From the NCBI GenBank assembly GCA_902582755.1, contig CACHSZ010000001.1, positions 49,774 to 113,773 on the forward strand: a stretch of DNA of 64,000 bases, in the 5' to 3' direction. The first letter of the stretch is position 1. Every line of letters starts with the position of its first letter. The notes under the pieces were generated by a model. That model saw only the letters and a list, made by a program, of their open reading frames with translations. It was not told the DNA's origin and did not search any database. Source of the stretch: an uncultured Alphaproteobacteria bacterium. GTDB lineage: Bacteria; Pseudomonadota; Alphaproteobacteria; HIMB59; GCA-002718135. Shown here piece by piece: positions 54,132 through 63,387 of the stretch. The position numbers and the translations under genes were made by a program.

Positions 54132-55012
54132 TTTTGTTTAATTATTATAGGTACTAATTGTACTATAATGACTCCAACAAATATTGCAAGGCATCCAAGT
54201 ATTTTTTGTGTGTCTAAAATTTGATTTAAAAGTATCCAACCTGCTATTGCAGCAAAGACTGACTCCATTGATAAAATGATAGCAGCAGGAGCAGGATTAG
54301 CTTTATGTTGAGCAATAATTTGAAGTGTATACCCAATGCCAGCAGAAAAAATACCTGTATATAAAATTTCAAACCATTCAATTTGCATATTTGACAGCTT
54401 TGGTTCCTCCCACATAAAAGCTAAGATCATAGATAAAATAAAAACAATAAAGTACTGAATACTTCCAAATAAAAAAGGACTGTTAAGTTCTTTCATAAAA
54501 ATATCGATACAAATAATATGTAAGGCAAAAAATAAAGCAGCAATAAACAAGAGTGAATCTGATTGTTGAATTTCAACTGATTGATTAGAGGACAAAAGAT
54601 ATGATCCATACAAACAAAGTAAAATAGCAATCCAGATAATCCAGTGTACCTGTTTTTTAATTATGAATCTTGAAATTATACCAACAAAGGGAACGTAAAG
54701 AGTGCTAAGAAAAGCAGCATTTGATATTAATGATTTTTGTAAAGCGTATTGTTGAAGACCCATACCACCAAAAAGAAAAAAACCTGTAGCTAAACAAAGA
54801 TAAACTTTTTTTCTATCACTTAATATTTTAACAATATTTTGTTGTTCTAGATAAATCGCAAATGGAATTACTGTTAAAAAAGCAAAAAGGAATCTTCCAA
54901 AGCTAAAAGTAAAAGGACCTATGGCTCCCATTCCAGTAGTTTGGCTGACAAAAGCTGTTCCCCATATAAGTGAGGCAATTAACATGAGTATGTTAGCTCT
55001 TGTATGACTCAT
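54128..55012 (-). CDS. EamA/DMT family transporter
   Basis: ANILMLIASLIWGTAFVSQTTGMGAIGPFTFSFGRFLFA; about 10 TM segments. Confidence 0.9.
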   Translation of the reverse strand: MSHTRANILMLIASLIWGTAFVSQTTGMGAIGPFTFSFGRFLFAFLTVIPFAIYLEQQNIVKILSDRKKVYLCLATGFFLFGGMGLQQYALQKSLISNAAFLSTLYVPFVGIISRFIIKKQVHWIIWIAILLCLYGSYLLSSNQSVEIQQSDSLLFIAALFFALHIICIDIFMKELNSPFLFGSIQYFIVFILSMILAFMWEEPKLSNMQIEWFEILYTGIFSAGIGYTLQIIAQHKANPAPAAIILSMESVFAAIAGWILLNQILDTQKILGCLAIFVGVIIVQLVPIIIKQK

Positions 55013-55031
55013 AAAAATATTTGATTATATT

Positions 55032-56822
55032 TTATTGTTTATCTTTATTAATCCACCAAGACTCAATTACAATTCCGTAAAGTGGAATTTTGTCTGGGTA
55101 TTCAAAAAAATCCCAATAAGCAATTCTGTCTTTGTTGCTATGATAAAGAGGAACAACATAGTGACCCCATAACAATACTCTATCAAGTGCGTGGATCGCC
55201 GTTGTTAATTCTTCTCTATTTGTTGCACTAATTAGTTTTTCAATTAATGCATCAACTGCTGGACTATTGATACCAGGATAATTTCTGCTTCCATCTTTTT
55301 GACCAACTTCTGATCCCCAATAAAATTGTTGCTCATTTCCTGGGCTTAAACTGACACCCCAATATCTTTTAATCATATCAAAATCATAACTTAACAAACG
55401 TTCTTGATACTGTGATGAATCAACAGTTCTTACATCCATTGTAATGCCAAGTTTTTTTAAATTACTTTGATAGGCTAAGGCAATTTTCTCATCAGATGGA
55501 CTGACAATCAAGAACTCAAACTTGAATTCTTTTCCATCTTTTACCAGTTTTCCATTTTCAACAAACCATCCCTCTTTTTCAAGTATTTCTTTTGCTTTCA
55601 ATAAATTTTTACGGTCATTACCACTTCCATCCGTAATAGGTGGCGTAAATGATTCCGTAAATACCTCTGCTGGAATTTCATCTTTCCATACATTCAGTAA
55701 TTCTAACTCATTTTTTGACGGTAAGCCTGAAGAGGCTAATGGTGAATTATCAAAATAACTATCTGTTCTCACATAAGCATTTTGATATATTGTTTTATTA
55801 ATCCATTCATGATCATAGGCATAACTTAAAGCAAGTCTTACATTTCTATTATTAAATATGTCACGTCTTGTATTCATCACAAGACCATTCATTCCAACAG
55901 GTCTATCGTTATTCATTTCTGTCAGTATTACCTCTCCATTCTGAACAGCTTTGAAATCATATTCTGATAACCAACGTTTAACATTGTACTCTCTTCTAAA
56001 GTCGTATTCACCAACCTTAAATGCTTCAACTAAGACATTTGAGTCTTTGTAATAATCATAAACAATTGTATCAAAATTATAGAGACCTTTATTTACTGGT
56101 AAATCTTTTGCCCAATAATTTTCAACGCGTTTGTATTTTATTTGACGGCCTGGATCGAGACTATCAACTTGGTATGGACCACTGCCTAGAGGGATATCTA
56201 AAAATGTTTTTGTAACATCAAGATTTTCATAAAACTTTTTTGGAATGATAGGAAGAAATCCCGCAATAATAAGAGGCAATTCTTTATCTTCATTATTTTC
56301 AAAAATCATTTTTATTCCATCATTTCCAATCAATTGAGTTTCAACAACTTTGCCATATGTTTTTTTCTGATTTGGAGTACCTTTTGTTTGAAATGTTTCT
56401 AGACTAAACAATACATCATCGCGTGTTATTGGTGAGCCATCATGAAAGGTTGCATTTGCATTTAAATAAAAAGTTATAGATGATCTATCTTCAGGCAATT
56501 CTACTTTTTCAGCTATTAAACCATAGAGAGAGAATGCTTCATCCCATACTCTTCTCATTAACGTATCATTAACATACCCAAGTCCAGCAGCTTTAGAACC
56601 TTTAAATGCTACTCTATTAAGATTATCAAAAGAACCATATGATCCAAATTTTACCGTTCCACCTTTAGGTGCATTTGGGTTTACATAATCTAGATTTTCA
56701 AAATCACTGGCATACTTTGGTGTTCCATGCATTGCAATACCGTGAACTTTTTCACTGTACGCATGTTTGTTAAGTGCAATTATTGAAGTTAAAATGGCAA
56801 ATGCGATTAGAAATTTTTTCAT
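55032..56822 (-). CDS. Peptide-type ABC transporter substrate-binding protein (family 5, YejA-like)
   Basis: HGIAMHGTPKYASDFENLDYVNPNAPKGGTVKFGSYGSFDNLN; signal peptide. Confidence 0.9.
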   Translation of the reverse strand: MKKFLIAFAILTSIIALNKHAYSEKVHGIAMHGTPKYASDFENLDYVNPNAPKGGTVKFGSYGSFDNLNRVAFKGSKAAGLGYVNDTLMRRVWDEAFSLYGLIAEKVELPEDRSSITFYLNANATFHDGSPITRDDVLFSLETFQTKGTPNQKKTYGKVVETQLIGNDGIKMIFENNEDKELPLIIAGFLPIIPKKFYENLDVTKTFLDIPLGSGPYQVDSLDPGRQIKYKRVENYWAKDLPVNKGLYNFDTIVYDYYKDSNVLVEAFKVGEYDFRREYNVKRWLSEYDFKAVQNGEVILTEMNNDRPVGMNGLVMNTRRDIFNNRNVRLALSYAYDHEWINKTIYQNAYVRTDSYFDNSPLASSGLPSKNELELLNVWKDEIPAEVFTESFTPPITDGSGNDRKNLLKAKEILEKEGWFVENGKLVKDGKEFKFEFLIVSPSDEKIALAYQSNLKKLGITMDVRTVDSSQYQERLLSYDFDMIKRYWGVSLSPGNEQQFYWGSEVGQKDGSRNYPGINSPAVDALIEKLISATNREELTTAIHALDRVLLWGHYVVPLYHSNKDRIAYWDFFEYPDKIPLYGIVIESWWINKDKQ

Positions 56823-56891
56823 AGATATATCCTATCAAAAAAAAAGACAGATTTGTAATGAAATATAAATTTAAAAAATTATATAAATAGA

Positions 56892-57299
56892 ATGCAAACC
56901 CTTAAATTAATTTCGGTACTTATAATATTATGTATTGGACATAGTATTCATGCAGCAGAAGTTGATATTTTTAAAGGTATGAAACTATATGCTGAAAATT
57001 GTGCAGGGTGTCATATGGGTAATTTAGCAGGTCATGAAGAGTGGGATAAATCGTTAGATGAAGATGGCCATAGAAGAGCACCTCCCCTTAATGGCACTGG
57101 GCATACTTGGCACCACTCTCCTGCACAATTATTTCATGTCATTAAATATGGTTTTAAAAAATCAAATCCTGATTATGAAGGTAAAATGCTTGGTAATGAT
57201 GCGTTATCAGATGACGATGTTTGGTCTATTCTTGAATTTATCAAAAGTACATGGCCAGAAAAAATACTAAATAAATATAACTCCCATTTTAAAAGCTAA
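56892..57299 (+). CDS. Mono-haem cytochrome c
   Basis: Signal peptide, CAGCH, distal Met candidates; 135 aa. Confidence 0.88.
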   Translation: MQTLKLISVLIILCIGHSIHAAEVDIFKGMKLYAENCAGCHMGNLAGHEEWDKSLDEDGHRRAPPLNGTGHTWHHSPAQLFHVIKYGFKKSNPDYEGKMLGNDALSDDDVWSILEFIKSTWPEKILNKYNSHFKS

Positions 57300-57350
57300 G
57301 ATTATTGAAGCAAATCTTCAATTTTAATATTTAAGATATATATTATTATT

Positions 57351-58268
57351 ATGAAAATTTTAGGATCTGAAATCACACCCTATAAGACATATTTAAATAG
57401 ACGTAAGTTTATAAAGGGGTCTTTAGCTAGCGCCATACTAGCAACGGTTACCTCATCAGCATTTGCAAACCACGATAGTGATCTTTCAATTTATACTAAA
57501 AATCTAAATGAAAACGACAAACTTAATTCTTACGAAGAAATCACAACGTACAATAATTTTTATGAGTTTGGGACTCATAAAAAACATCCCCATTTAAATT
57601 CTGGAAATTTTAAACCTAGGCCATGGACAATAAAAATAGATGGTCTTGTGAAAAAGCCTCAAACATTTGACTTAGAAAAAATTTTATCAAATGTAACAAT
57701 AGAAGATAGGGTTTATAGATTAAGATGTGTTGAAGCATGGTCCATGGTTATTCCTTGGCAAGGTTTTCAGTTATCTGAACTTATAAAAATGGCCGAACCT
57801 TTAAGTTCAGCAAAGTATGTTCAATTTGTAACTGTCTTCAGACCTGAAGAAATGCCAGGTCAGCAAAAGAGAACAATTATTTGGCCATATAGAGAAGGGC
57901 TTCGAATGGATGAAGCAATGAATCCTCTAACAATATTAGCAACTGGATTGTATGGCCATGAAATGCCTAATCAAAATGGTGCACCCATAAGATTAGTTGT
58001 TCCATGGAAGTATGGTTTCAAATCAATTAAATCAATTGTGGAAATTAGATTTTTAGATACTCAACCTGAAACATCCTGGGAAACTTTAGCTCCTTGGGAA
58101 TATGGTTTTTATGCCAATGTTAATCCTAACGTAAACCATCCAAGATGGAGTCAAGGAACAGAAAGACGAATTGGAGAGTTTAAAAGAAGAGAAACACTAA
58201 TGTTTAATGGCTATGAAAAAGAAGTAGCACATCTCTATAAAGATTTAGATTTGACTAAATTTTATTAA
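57351..58268 (+). CDS. msrP: Protein-methionine-sulfoxide reductase catalytic subunit
   Basis: Tat signal NRRKFIKGSLASAIL, YRLRCVEAWSMVIPWQGF (Moco Cys), RLVVPWKYGFKSIKSIVEI. Confidence 0.94.
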   Translation: MKILGSEITPYKTYLNRRKFIKGSLASAILATVTSSAFANHDSDLSIYTKNLNENDKLNSYEEITTYNNFYEFGTHKKHPHLNSGNFKPRPWTIKIDGLVKKPQTFDLEKILSNVTIEDRVYRLRCVEAWSMVIPWQGFQLSELIKMAEPLSSAKYVQFVTVFRPEEMPGQQKRTIIWPYREGLRMDEAMNPLTILATGLYGHEMPNQNGAPIRLVVPWKYGFKSIKSIVEIRFLDTQPETSWETLAPWEYGFYANVNPNVNHPRWSQGTERRIGEFKRRETLMFNGYEKEVAHLYKDLDLTKFY

Positions 58269-58271
58269 TGA

Positions 58272-58877
58272 ATGTTTTCAACAAGAAATTTTAATCGCAG
58301 TAAACCTGTTTTATTTATTTTAATTCTATTTCCTAGTCTACTCTGGGCTTACCAATTTGTTACTGGTAATCTTGGAGTAAATCCAATTGAAAAACTAATG
58401 GATGAGTTAGGTCTAATGGCACTTAGATTAATAATAATAACTCTTATGATTACTACTCTATCAAATATTAAACCTTTAAAATCGATAGTTGTATTACGAA
58501 GAATGATTGGACTTTTTGCTTTCTATTATGTTTGTTTGCATTTCTCCACTTACATTGTTTTAGATCATTTTTTAGATATGAAATTTATCATACAAGATAT
58601 TATAAAAAGACCATTTATAACTTTTGGTTTTATAAGTTTTCTTTTTTTAATCCCGCTCGCTAGCACTTCAACAAACAATATGATTAAACGATTAGGTTTT
58701 AAATTATGGAAGAAAATTCATTATTTAATTTACCCAGTAGCCATTCTGGCTAGTATGCATTTTTATGTTTTAGTTCGTGCTGATAAAACTGAACCAGTCA
58801 TTTATATGGGAATAATTATCCTCTTGTTACTTCACAGAATATTTAAAAGACTTACTCGTCCTCAGTTGGCTCAGTAA
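58272..58877 (+). CDS. msrQ: Protein-methionine-sulfoxide reductase haem-binding subunit
   Basis: LRRMIGLFAFYYVCLHFSTYIVLD, LGFKLWKKIHYLIYPVAILASMHFYVLVRAD; follows msrP. Confidence 0.93.
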   Translation: MFSTRNFNRSKPVLFILILFPSLLWAYQFVTGNLGVNPIEKLMDELGLMALRLIIITLMITTLSNIKPLKSIVVLRRMIGLFAFYYVCLHFSTYIVLDHFLDMKFIIQDIIKRPFITFGFISFLFLIPLASTSTNNMIKRLGFKLWKKIHYLIYPVAILASMHFYVLVRADKTEPVIYMGIIILLLLHRIFKRLTRPQLAQ

Positions 58878-60090
58878 CGGGGTTCATTTCCATCCCGGCA
58901 GGACTAATATTTCGTGGTAAAGGATTATATTGTGATTCAAGATCACGTGGTTTAGTTCTTTGTGTCATTCTATACAAACCAAACAGTCCTAGTAGTCCGT
59001 GTATTAAAAATAAATAGATGTAAAAACCTACCGCTCCCAAAATTTCCATGAATCCAGAAACAAACAAAGGTCCGATAATTGATCCAATACCAATAAGTAT
59101 ACCAAAGGTTGCACTTGCTGATACTATCTCATTAGGTTGTAAGAAGTCATTTGTATGAGCAACTGTAAGTGAATACATTGGTAAACATGCAACTGAAAAA
59201 AGACCGGTAAAAATTAAGAACAATGTTAGTGGCATAAAGTTTGCAAAAACAAAAAATAAACTCAAACCTGAAGCCATAAAGGAAACAGCAATAAGAATAA
59301 CACGTCTATCAATTCTATCTGACAAATATCCAATAGGCCATTGGGATAAGGCGCCAGCTGATGTTATAATCATCATATACAGAGAAATTTCAAATAAGCT
59401 TAAATTAATAGATGATGCATAAATTGCACCGTACCCAAAAACTGCACTATGCGATAAACCAGTTGCTAACGCACCAACAAAACCTAAAGGTGAAACAGTA
59501 TAAAATTCTCTTAAAGAAAAATATTTTGGACTTTCTGTATTAGGTTGTTCTGTTGAAGAGAGAAGAATAGGAAGAAGCGCGAATGATAATAAGATTGATA
59601 CTAAAATAAATAAATCAACTTTAGCTGGATCACTTAAATTTAATAAAAATTGCCCTGCTCCAACAAATACAAATGTAAAAATCATATAGATAGAAAGTAA
59701 TTGTCCACGAGTTTCGTTAGTTGATTTTTCATTTAACCAACTTTCCATTATTACATATATACCTGCAAGACTCATGCCTGTTAAAATACGAATAAACATC
59801 CATGAATACGGATGAACAAATACTGAGTGTAATAATATAGCGATAGAAGCAAGCGATGCTAAAGCAGCAAAAACTCTTATGTGACCAACACGTTGTAAAA
59901 AAATGGGAATTGTTAACGCACCAGTTAAGTATCCTACGTAATAACCAGCTATAATAAGTCCTGATGCAAAAAAACTAAAACCTTCTAAAACAGAACGAAC
60001 ACCGATAAGTGTTCCTTGTAAACCATGACCAAGACTAATTAAAGCAAAGCCAAAAAAAAGGGCCCAAGTGTTTTGTAGTACCTTAAACAT
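58852..60090 (-). CDS. MFS transporter (YcaD-like)
   Basis: GLQGTLIGVRSVLEGFSFFASGLIIAGYYVGYLTG; 12-TM pattern. Confidence 0.88.
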   Translation of the reverse strand: MFKVLQNTWALFFGFALISLGHGLQGTLIGVRSVLEGFSFFASGLIIAGYYVGYLTGALTIPIFLQRVGHIRVFAALASLASIAILLHSVFVHPYSWMFIRILTGMSLAGIYVIMESWLNEKSTNETRGQLLSIYMIFTFVFVGAGQFLLNLSDPAKVDLFILVSILLSFALLPILLSSTEQPNTESPKYFSLREFYTVSPLGFVGALATGLSHSAVFGYGAIYASSINLSLFEISLYMMIITSAGALSQWPIGYLSDRIDRRVILIAVSFMASGLSLFFVFANFMPLTLFLIFTGLFSVACLPMYSLTVAHTNDFLQPNEIVSASATFGILIGIGSIIGPLFVSGFMEILGAVGFYIYLFLIHGLLGLFGLYRMTQRTKPRDLESQYNPLPRNISPAGMEMNPVTEPTEDE

Positions 60091-60112
60091 CTTCTAAATT
60101 TTTATTGAAATT

Positions 60113-60466
60113 TTAGTATTCTTCTTCGCCGTCTTCTTTAGGTTTAATACCTTCGGCTATTGGATCAATTTCTGTTTCATCTTCTAGTAAAACAGTATCA
60201 TCCTCAAGATTGTCTTCGTTGTTATCCAAATCCAGATTCTCGATATCAAGATCATCATCTTTTTCTTTTGGTTTTGGAGGGATAGGATTAGTTAAAGGAG
60301 CAGCATTAGTACTTCCAGGTTTTCTTCCACGTCTTGGTCTAGTCATGGTAGTAACTTCAATTTCTTTACCACACTCAGGACATTCCAGTTCCGTTCTTCC
60401 TAAGTCGTAGTATTGCTTACTACACATTGGACAAATTCTTTTTAAACCCCAAGATTCTTTGTACAT
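60113..60466 (-). CDS. TIGR02300 (FYDLN acid domain) family protein
   Basis: WGLKRICPMCSKQYYDLGRTELECPECG followed by a strongly acidic tail. Confidence 0.88.
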   Translation of the reverse strand: MYKESWGLKRICPMCSKQYYDLGRTELECPECGKEIEVTTMTRPRRGRKPGSTNAAPLTNPIPPKPKEKDDDLDIENLDLDNNEDNLEDDTVLLEDETEIDPIAEGIKPKEDGEEEY

Positions 60467-60468
60467 TT

Positions 60469-60639
60469 CTACTCTTCTTTTTTTATAAATATTTTACCGC
60501 AATAACCACAAACAATTTTGTTCTCATTATTAAAGGTATAATAAACTGCGGGATGTCCTAAACCATCTTCACCACCATCGCAAGAGATAGTTTCGGTTTT
60601 TGGATCTACTTCCACAATATCCTTAGTCATAAAAGTCAT
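60469..60639 (-). CDS. Small zinc-finger domain protein (56 aa, NDUFS6-like)
   Basis: Own translation: MTFMTKDIVEVDPKTETISCDGGEDGLGHPAVYYTFNNENKIVCGYCGKIFIKKEE*. C-x-GG...LGHP.VYY...CxYCG pattern. Below the ORF-track length cutoff. Confidence 0.8.
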   Translation of the reverse strand: MTFMTKDIVEVDPKTETISCDGGEDGLGHPAVYYTFNNENKIVCGYCGKIFIKKEE

Positions 60640-60674
60640 ATAAAATTTTCGTGCAAAAAGTCTATATTTTTTCC

Positions 60675-61523
60675 TTATAGAATTTGAAAATAAACAACCG
60701 AAATACCACTCACTATTAGAATAGAAGGTATTATTCGAGATTTTGCATTCTTCTCAAATAAAAAAAACATTCCAATAATTGCTGCAAACACAATGCTTAT
60801 TTCTCTAATACTAGAGACATAAGCTATTTCTATAAATTGCATACTCCAAACAACAATTGCGTAACTACTTGTTGCAAATACACCAGCAGCAATCCCAGAT
60901 CTAAAAGTGTACGTTTCTCTTTTTCGTAAACCATCTTTCGAGATCAAACCAATAATTAGTACAGGTATTCCATTAAGTGTGAAGAGCCAGTAAATATAGG
61001 AAAAACCATTTTCAGAAAGTCTAACCCCGACCCCGTCAACTAAAGTGTAAGCAGTAATTAGAATAGCCGTTGATATTGCGAGAGCAAAACCTCTGAAGTT
61101 AAAAGATAAATTTTTAGAATAAGAAATTAAAAATAAACCAATACAAACAATTAATATTCCAACAAAACCAGCAACACTAATATCAGAACTTAAAAATAAA
61201 ATACTAATGATCGCTACAAACAAACATGAACTTCCTCTAGAAATTGGATATATGTAAGAGAGATCACCGTACCTATATGAGTAGATAACATTTAGTCTGT
61301 AGAAGACATGAATGATTACGGTTGCTATTAAAAAATACCAAACCTCTAAAGTTGGGAATGGAACAGTAAATGTTAAAGGTAAAAAAATAGTAACTTCCAA
61401 GACAGACGTTATACCCATTAATGATAAAGGGTTCTTGCTTGATTTTATTATAGCACTCCAAACTGCATGACATAGAGCAGAAACAAGAATTAAGATAAAA
61501 ATAAAATTTACTGACAATGTCAT
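60675..61523 (-). CDS. EamA/DMT family transporter
   Basis: ALCHAVWSAIIKSSKNPL...YRYGDLSYIYPISRGSSCLFVAI; 10-TM DMT pattern. Confidence 0.85.
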   Translation of the reverse strand: MTLSVNFIFILILVSALCHAVWSAIIKSSKNPLSLMGITSVLEVTIFLPLTFTVPFPTLEVWYFLIATVIIHVFYRLNVIYSYRYGDLSYIYPISRGSSCLFVAIISILFLSSDISVAGFVGILIVCIGLFLISYSKNLSFNFRGFALAISTAILITAYTLVDGVGVRLSENGFSYIYWLFTLNGIPVLIIGLISKDGLRKRETYTFRSGIAAGVFATSSYAIVVWSMQFIEIAYVSSIREISIVFAAIIGMFFLFEKNAKSRIIPSILIVSGISVVYFQIL

Positions 61524-61537
61524 CAGTAGATAAGAAT

Positions 61538-62431
61538 TTACTTCATGCCTGTCAAAGTAATTCCTTCAATAAATCGTTTTTGTGCGATTATAAAAGCAAC
61601 AATAAGAGGAACAGTTACAGTAACTATTGAAGCCATCATAGGACCAAATTCGTCACTATCAATCCCACCTCTGAATTCTCTTATACCAAGTGGTGGAGTA
61701 AAGAGATCTCTATTTCCTGTTATTACCATACGAGGCCAGAAATAATCATTCCAATGTGCAACAACTGAGAATATTGCAAAAGCAAGTAACGCTGGTATTG
61801 CAGTTGGAAGCATTACTTTCCATACGATTGCGTACTCTCCCATGCCATCCATCCTGGCGGCATCAATTAATTCATCTGGAACAGTCATAAAGAATTGCCG
61901 CATTAAAAAGATTCCAAACACCGATATGGTCCAGGGGAGTATTAAGGCGGAATAAGTGTCAACTAATCCTGCCTGGGCCAACATAACATATAATGGAAGT
62001 GCAATTCCGTGAACAGGAATGAGCAAGCAAAATAAAACCATCGAGAAAACAAATTCTCGTCCATAAAACCGTAACTTGGCAAGTGCATATGCGCACGGTA
62101 ATGCGACTAAAACCTGAATAATGAAGATTGATAAAGTAACAATGACACCATTCATTAAGTATCTAGGAATAGGGGCTTTTTCAAATGCAAACCAATAGTT
62201 GTATTGATATGGCTTCATTGTACATGTTTCTTCTGAATAACCAGTTTTAACACATACGGGAAACGTTTGAGTTTCTTGCGCACCAATAAGACCACCAGAA
62301 ATTGATTGGATTTCTTGCTGAGATTTTAATGACATAGAAACCATCATATAAAAAGGAAGCATCACTACAATAGCACCAATAATTAAGATTGCATGTTTCC
62401 AACCTTCCCCAATATATTGTTTAGCTTCCAT
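61538..62431 (-). CDS. Sugar/glycerol-3-phosphate ABC transporter permease (UgpE-like)
   Basis: PFYMMVSMSLKS...ALPCAYALAKLRFYGRE...DAARMDGMGEYAIVWKVMLP (EAA motif). Confidence 0.9.
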   Translation of the reverse strand: MEAKQYIGEGWKHAILIIGAIVVMLPFYMMVSMSLKSQQEIQSISGGLIGAQETQTFPVCVKTGYSEETCTMKPYQYNYWFAFEKAPIPRYLMNGVIVTLSIFIIQVLVALPCAYALAKLRFYGREFVFSMVLFCLLIPVHGIALPLYVMLAQAGLVDTYSALILPWTISVFGIFLMRQFFMTVPDELIDAARMDGMGEYAIVWKVMLPTAIPALLAFAIFSVVAHWNDYFWPRMVITGNRDLFTPPLGIREFRGGIDSDEFGPMMASIVTVTVPLIVAFIIAQKRFIEGITLTGMK

Positions 62432-63387
62432 TAATAATGAACCCTCTTCTCAATGACATATCTTTGGAAAAACGTTAACACAAGAATAAATCCAATAAAG
62501 ACAACAGTGATTGCTGCACCGATACTTGTTAAGTTTTGTTGAATAGCTTTTTCAAAAATTGCATACATCATGACATACGTTGTTTTTGATGGACCACCTT
62601 TGGTCAGTATTTCGATTGTATCAAATACCTGAAATGTTCTAATGGTAGTAATAGTCACAACAAACAACGTTGTTGGACCAAGCATTGGCCATGTAACAAG
62701 TTTAAATTGTTCCCATGTAGATTTAGCCCCATCCATTTCTGCTGCTTGGTATAACTCTCTCGGTATACTTGTTAAGCCAGCTAAATATAAAACCATGTTA
62801 AAACCAAAAGCCTGCCAAATTCCGATGAAACATACTGTCCAAATCGCTGTATTTTTTTGTTTTAACCAATATGGAAAATCCATGTTGTTTGCACATGCTA
62901 CAGCATACCAGCTTTCTTGTGAGTCTACCCACGGCAACCAATGAAAACCAAGAATGAATTCCCTAACTCCTCCACACCCATTTGCTAAAAAACTATTTAC
63001 AATTCCTAATGTTGGATGAAGAGTAAATTCCCATGCAATTGCCATTGCAAGAAGAGTTGCCATAACTGGAAGAAAGAAAATTGTTTTATATATATCAGCG
63101 CCAAACCTTAGTGAATTTAAGAGCATTGCAGCACATAATCCAAGTACAACAGAAATTGGAACGACAACAATAACATACGTCGCTGTGGCCCAAATCATTT
63201 TGACATATGTTTTTCTATTGAACATCTTGTCATAATTTTCTAGTCCAACCCACTCGAATGTTTTGTTTCCTAAATTATAGTCAGTAAAAGAAATTCCTCC
63301 TGCAAGAAAAAGAGGAAAAATTAAAATAATTATCATCAGTATGATTGCTGGAGCAATAAACCATATGTGAGCTTTTGAATTATGCAT
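62431..63387 (-). CDS. Sugar/glycerol-3-phosphate ABC transporter permease (UgpA-like)
   Basis: FIAPAIILMIIILIFPLFLAGGISFTDYNL...QAAEMDGAKSTWEQFKLVTWPMLGP. Confidence 0.9.
   Translation of the reverse strand: MHNSKAHIWFIAPAIILMIIILIFPLFLAGGISFTDYNLGNKTFEWVGLENYDKMFNRKTYVKMIWATATYVIVVVPISVVLGLCAAMLLNSLRFGADIYKTIFFLPVMATLLAMAIAWEFTLHPTLGIVNSFLANGCGGVREFILGFHWLPWVDSQESWYAVACANNMDFPYWLKQKNTAIWTVCFIGIWQAFGFNMVLYLAGLTSIPRELYQAAEMDGAKSTWEQFKLVTWPMLGPTTLFVVTITTIRTFQVFDTIEILTKGGPSKTTYVMMYAIFEKAIQQNLTSIGAAITVVFIGFILVLTFFQRYVIEKRVHY

Noticed and set aside
54700-54708. GAGTGCTAA, identical to a CIRCE half-site
   Set aside because: Inside a DMT transporter CDS with no partner TTAGCACTC at the right spacing; chance match.
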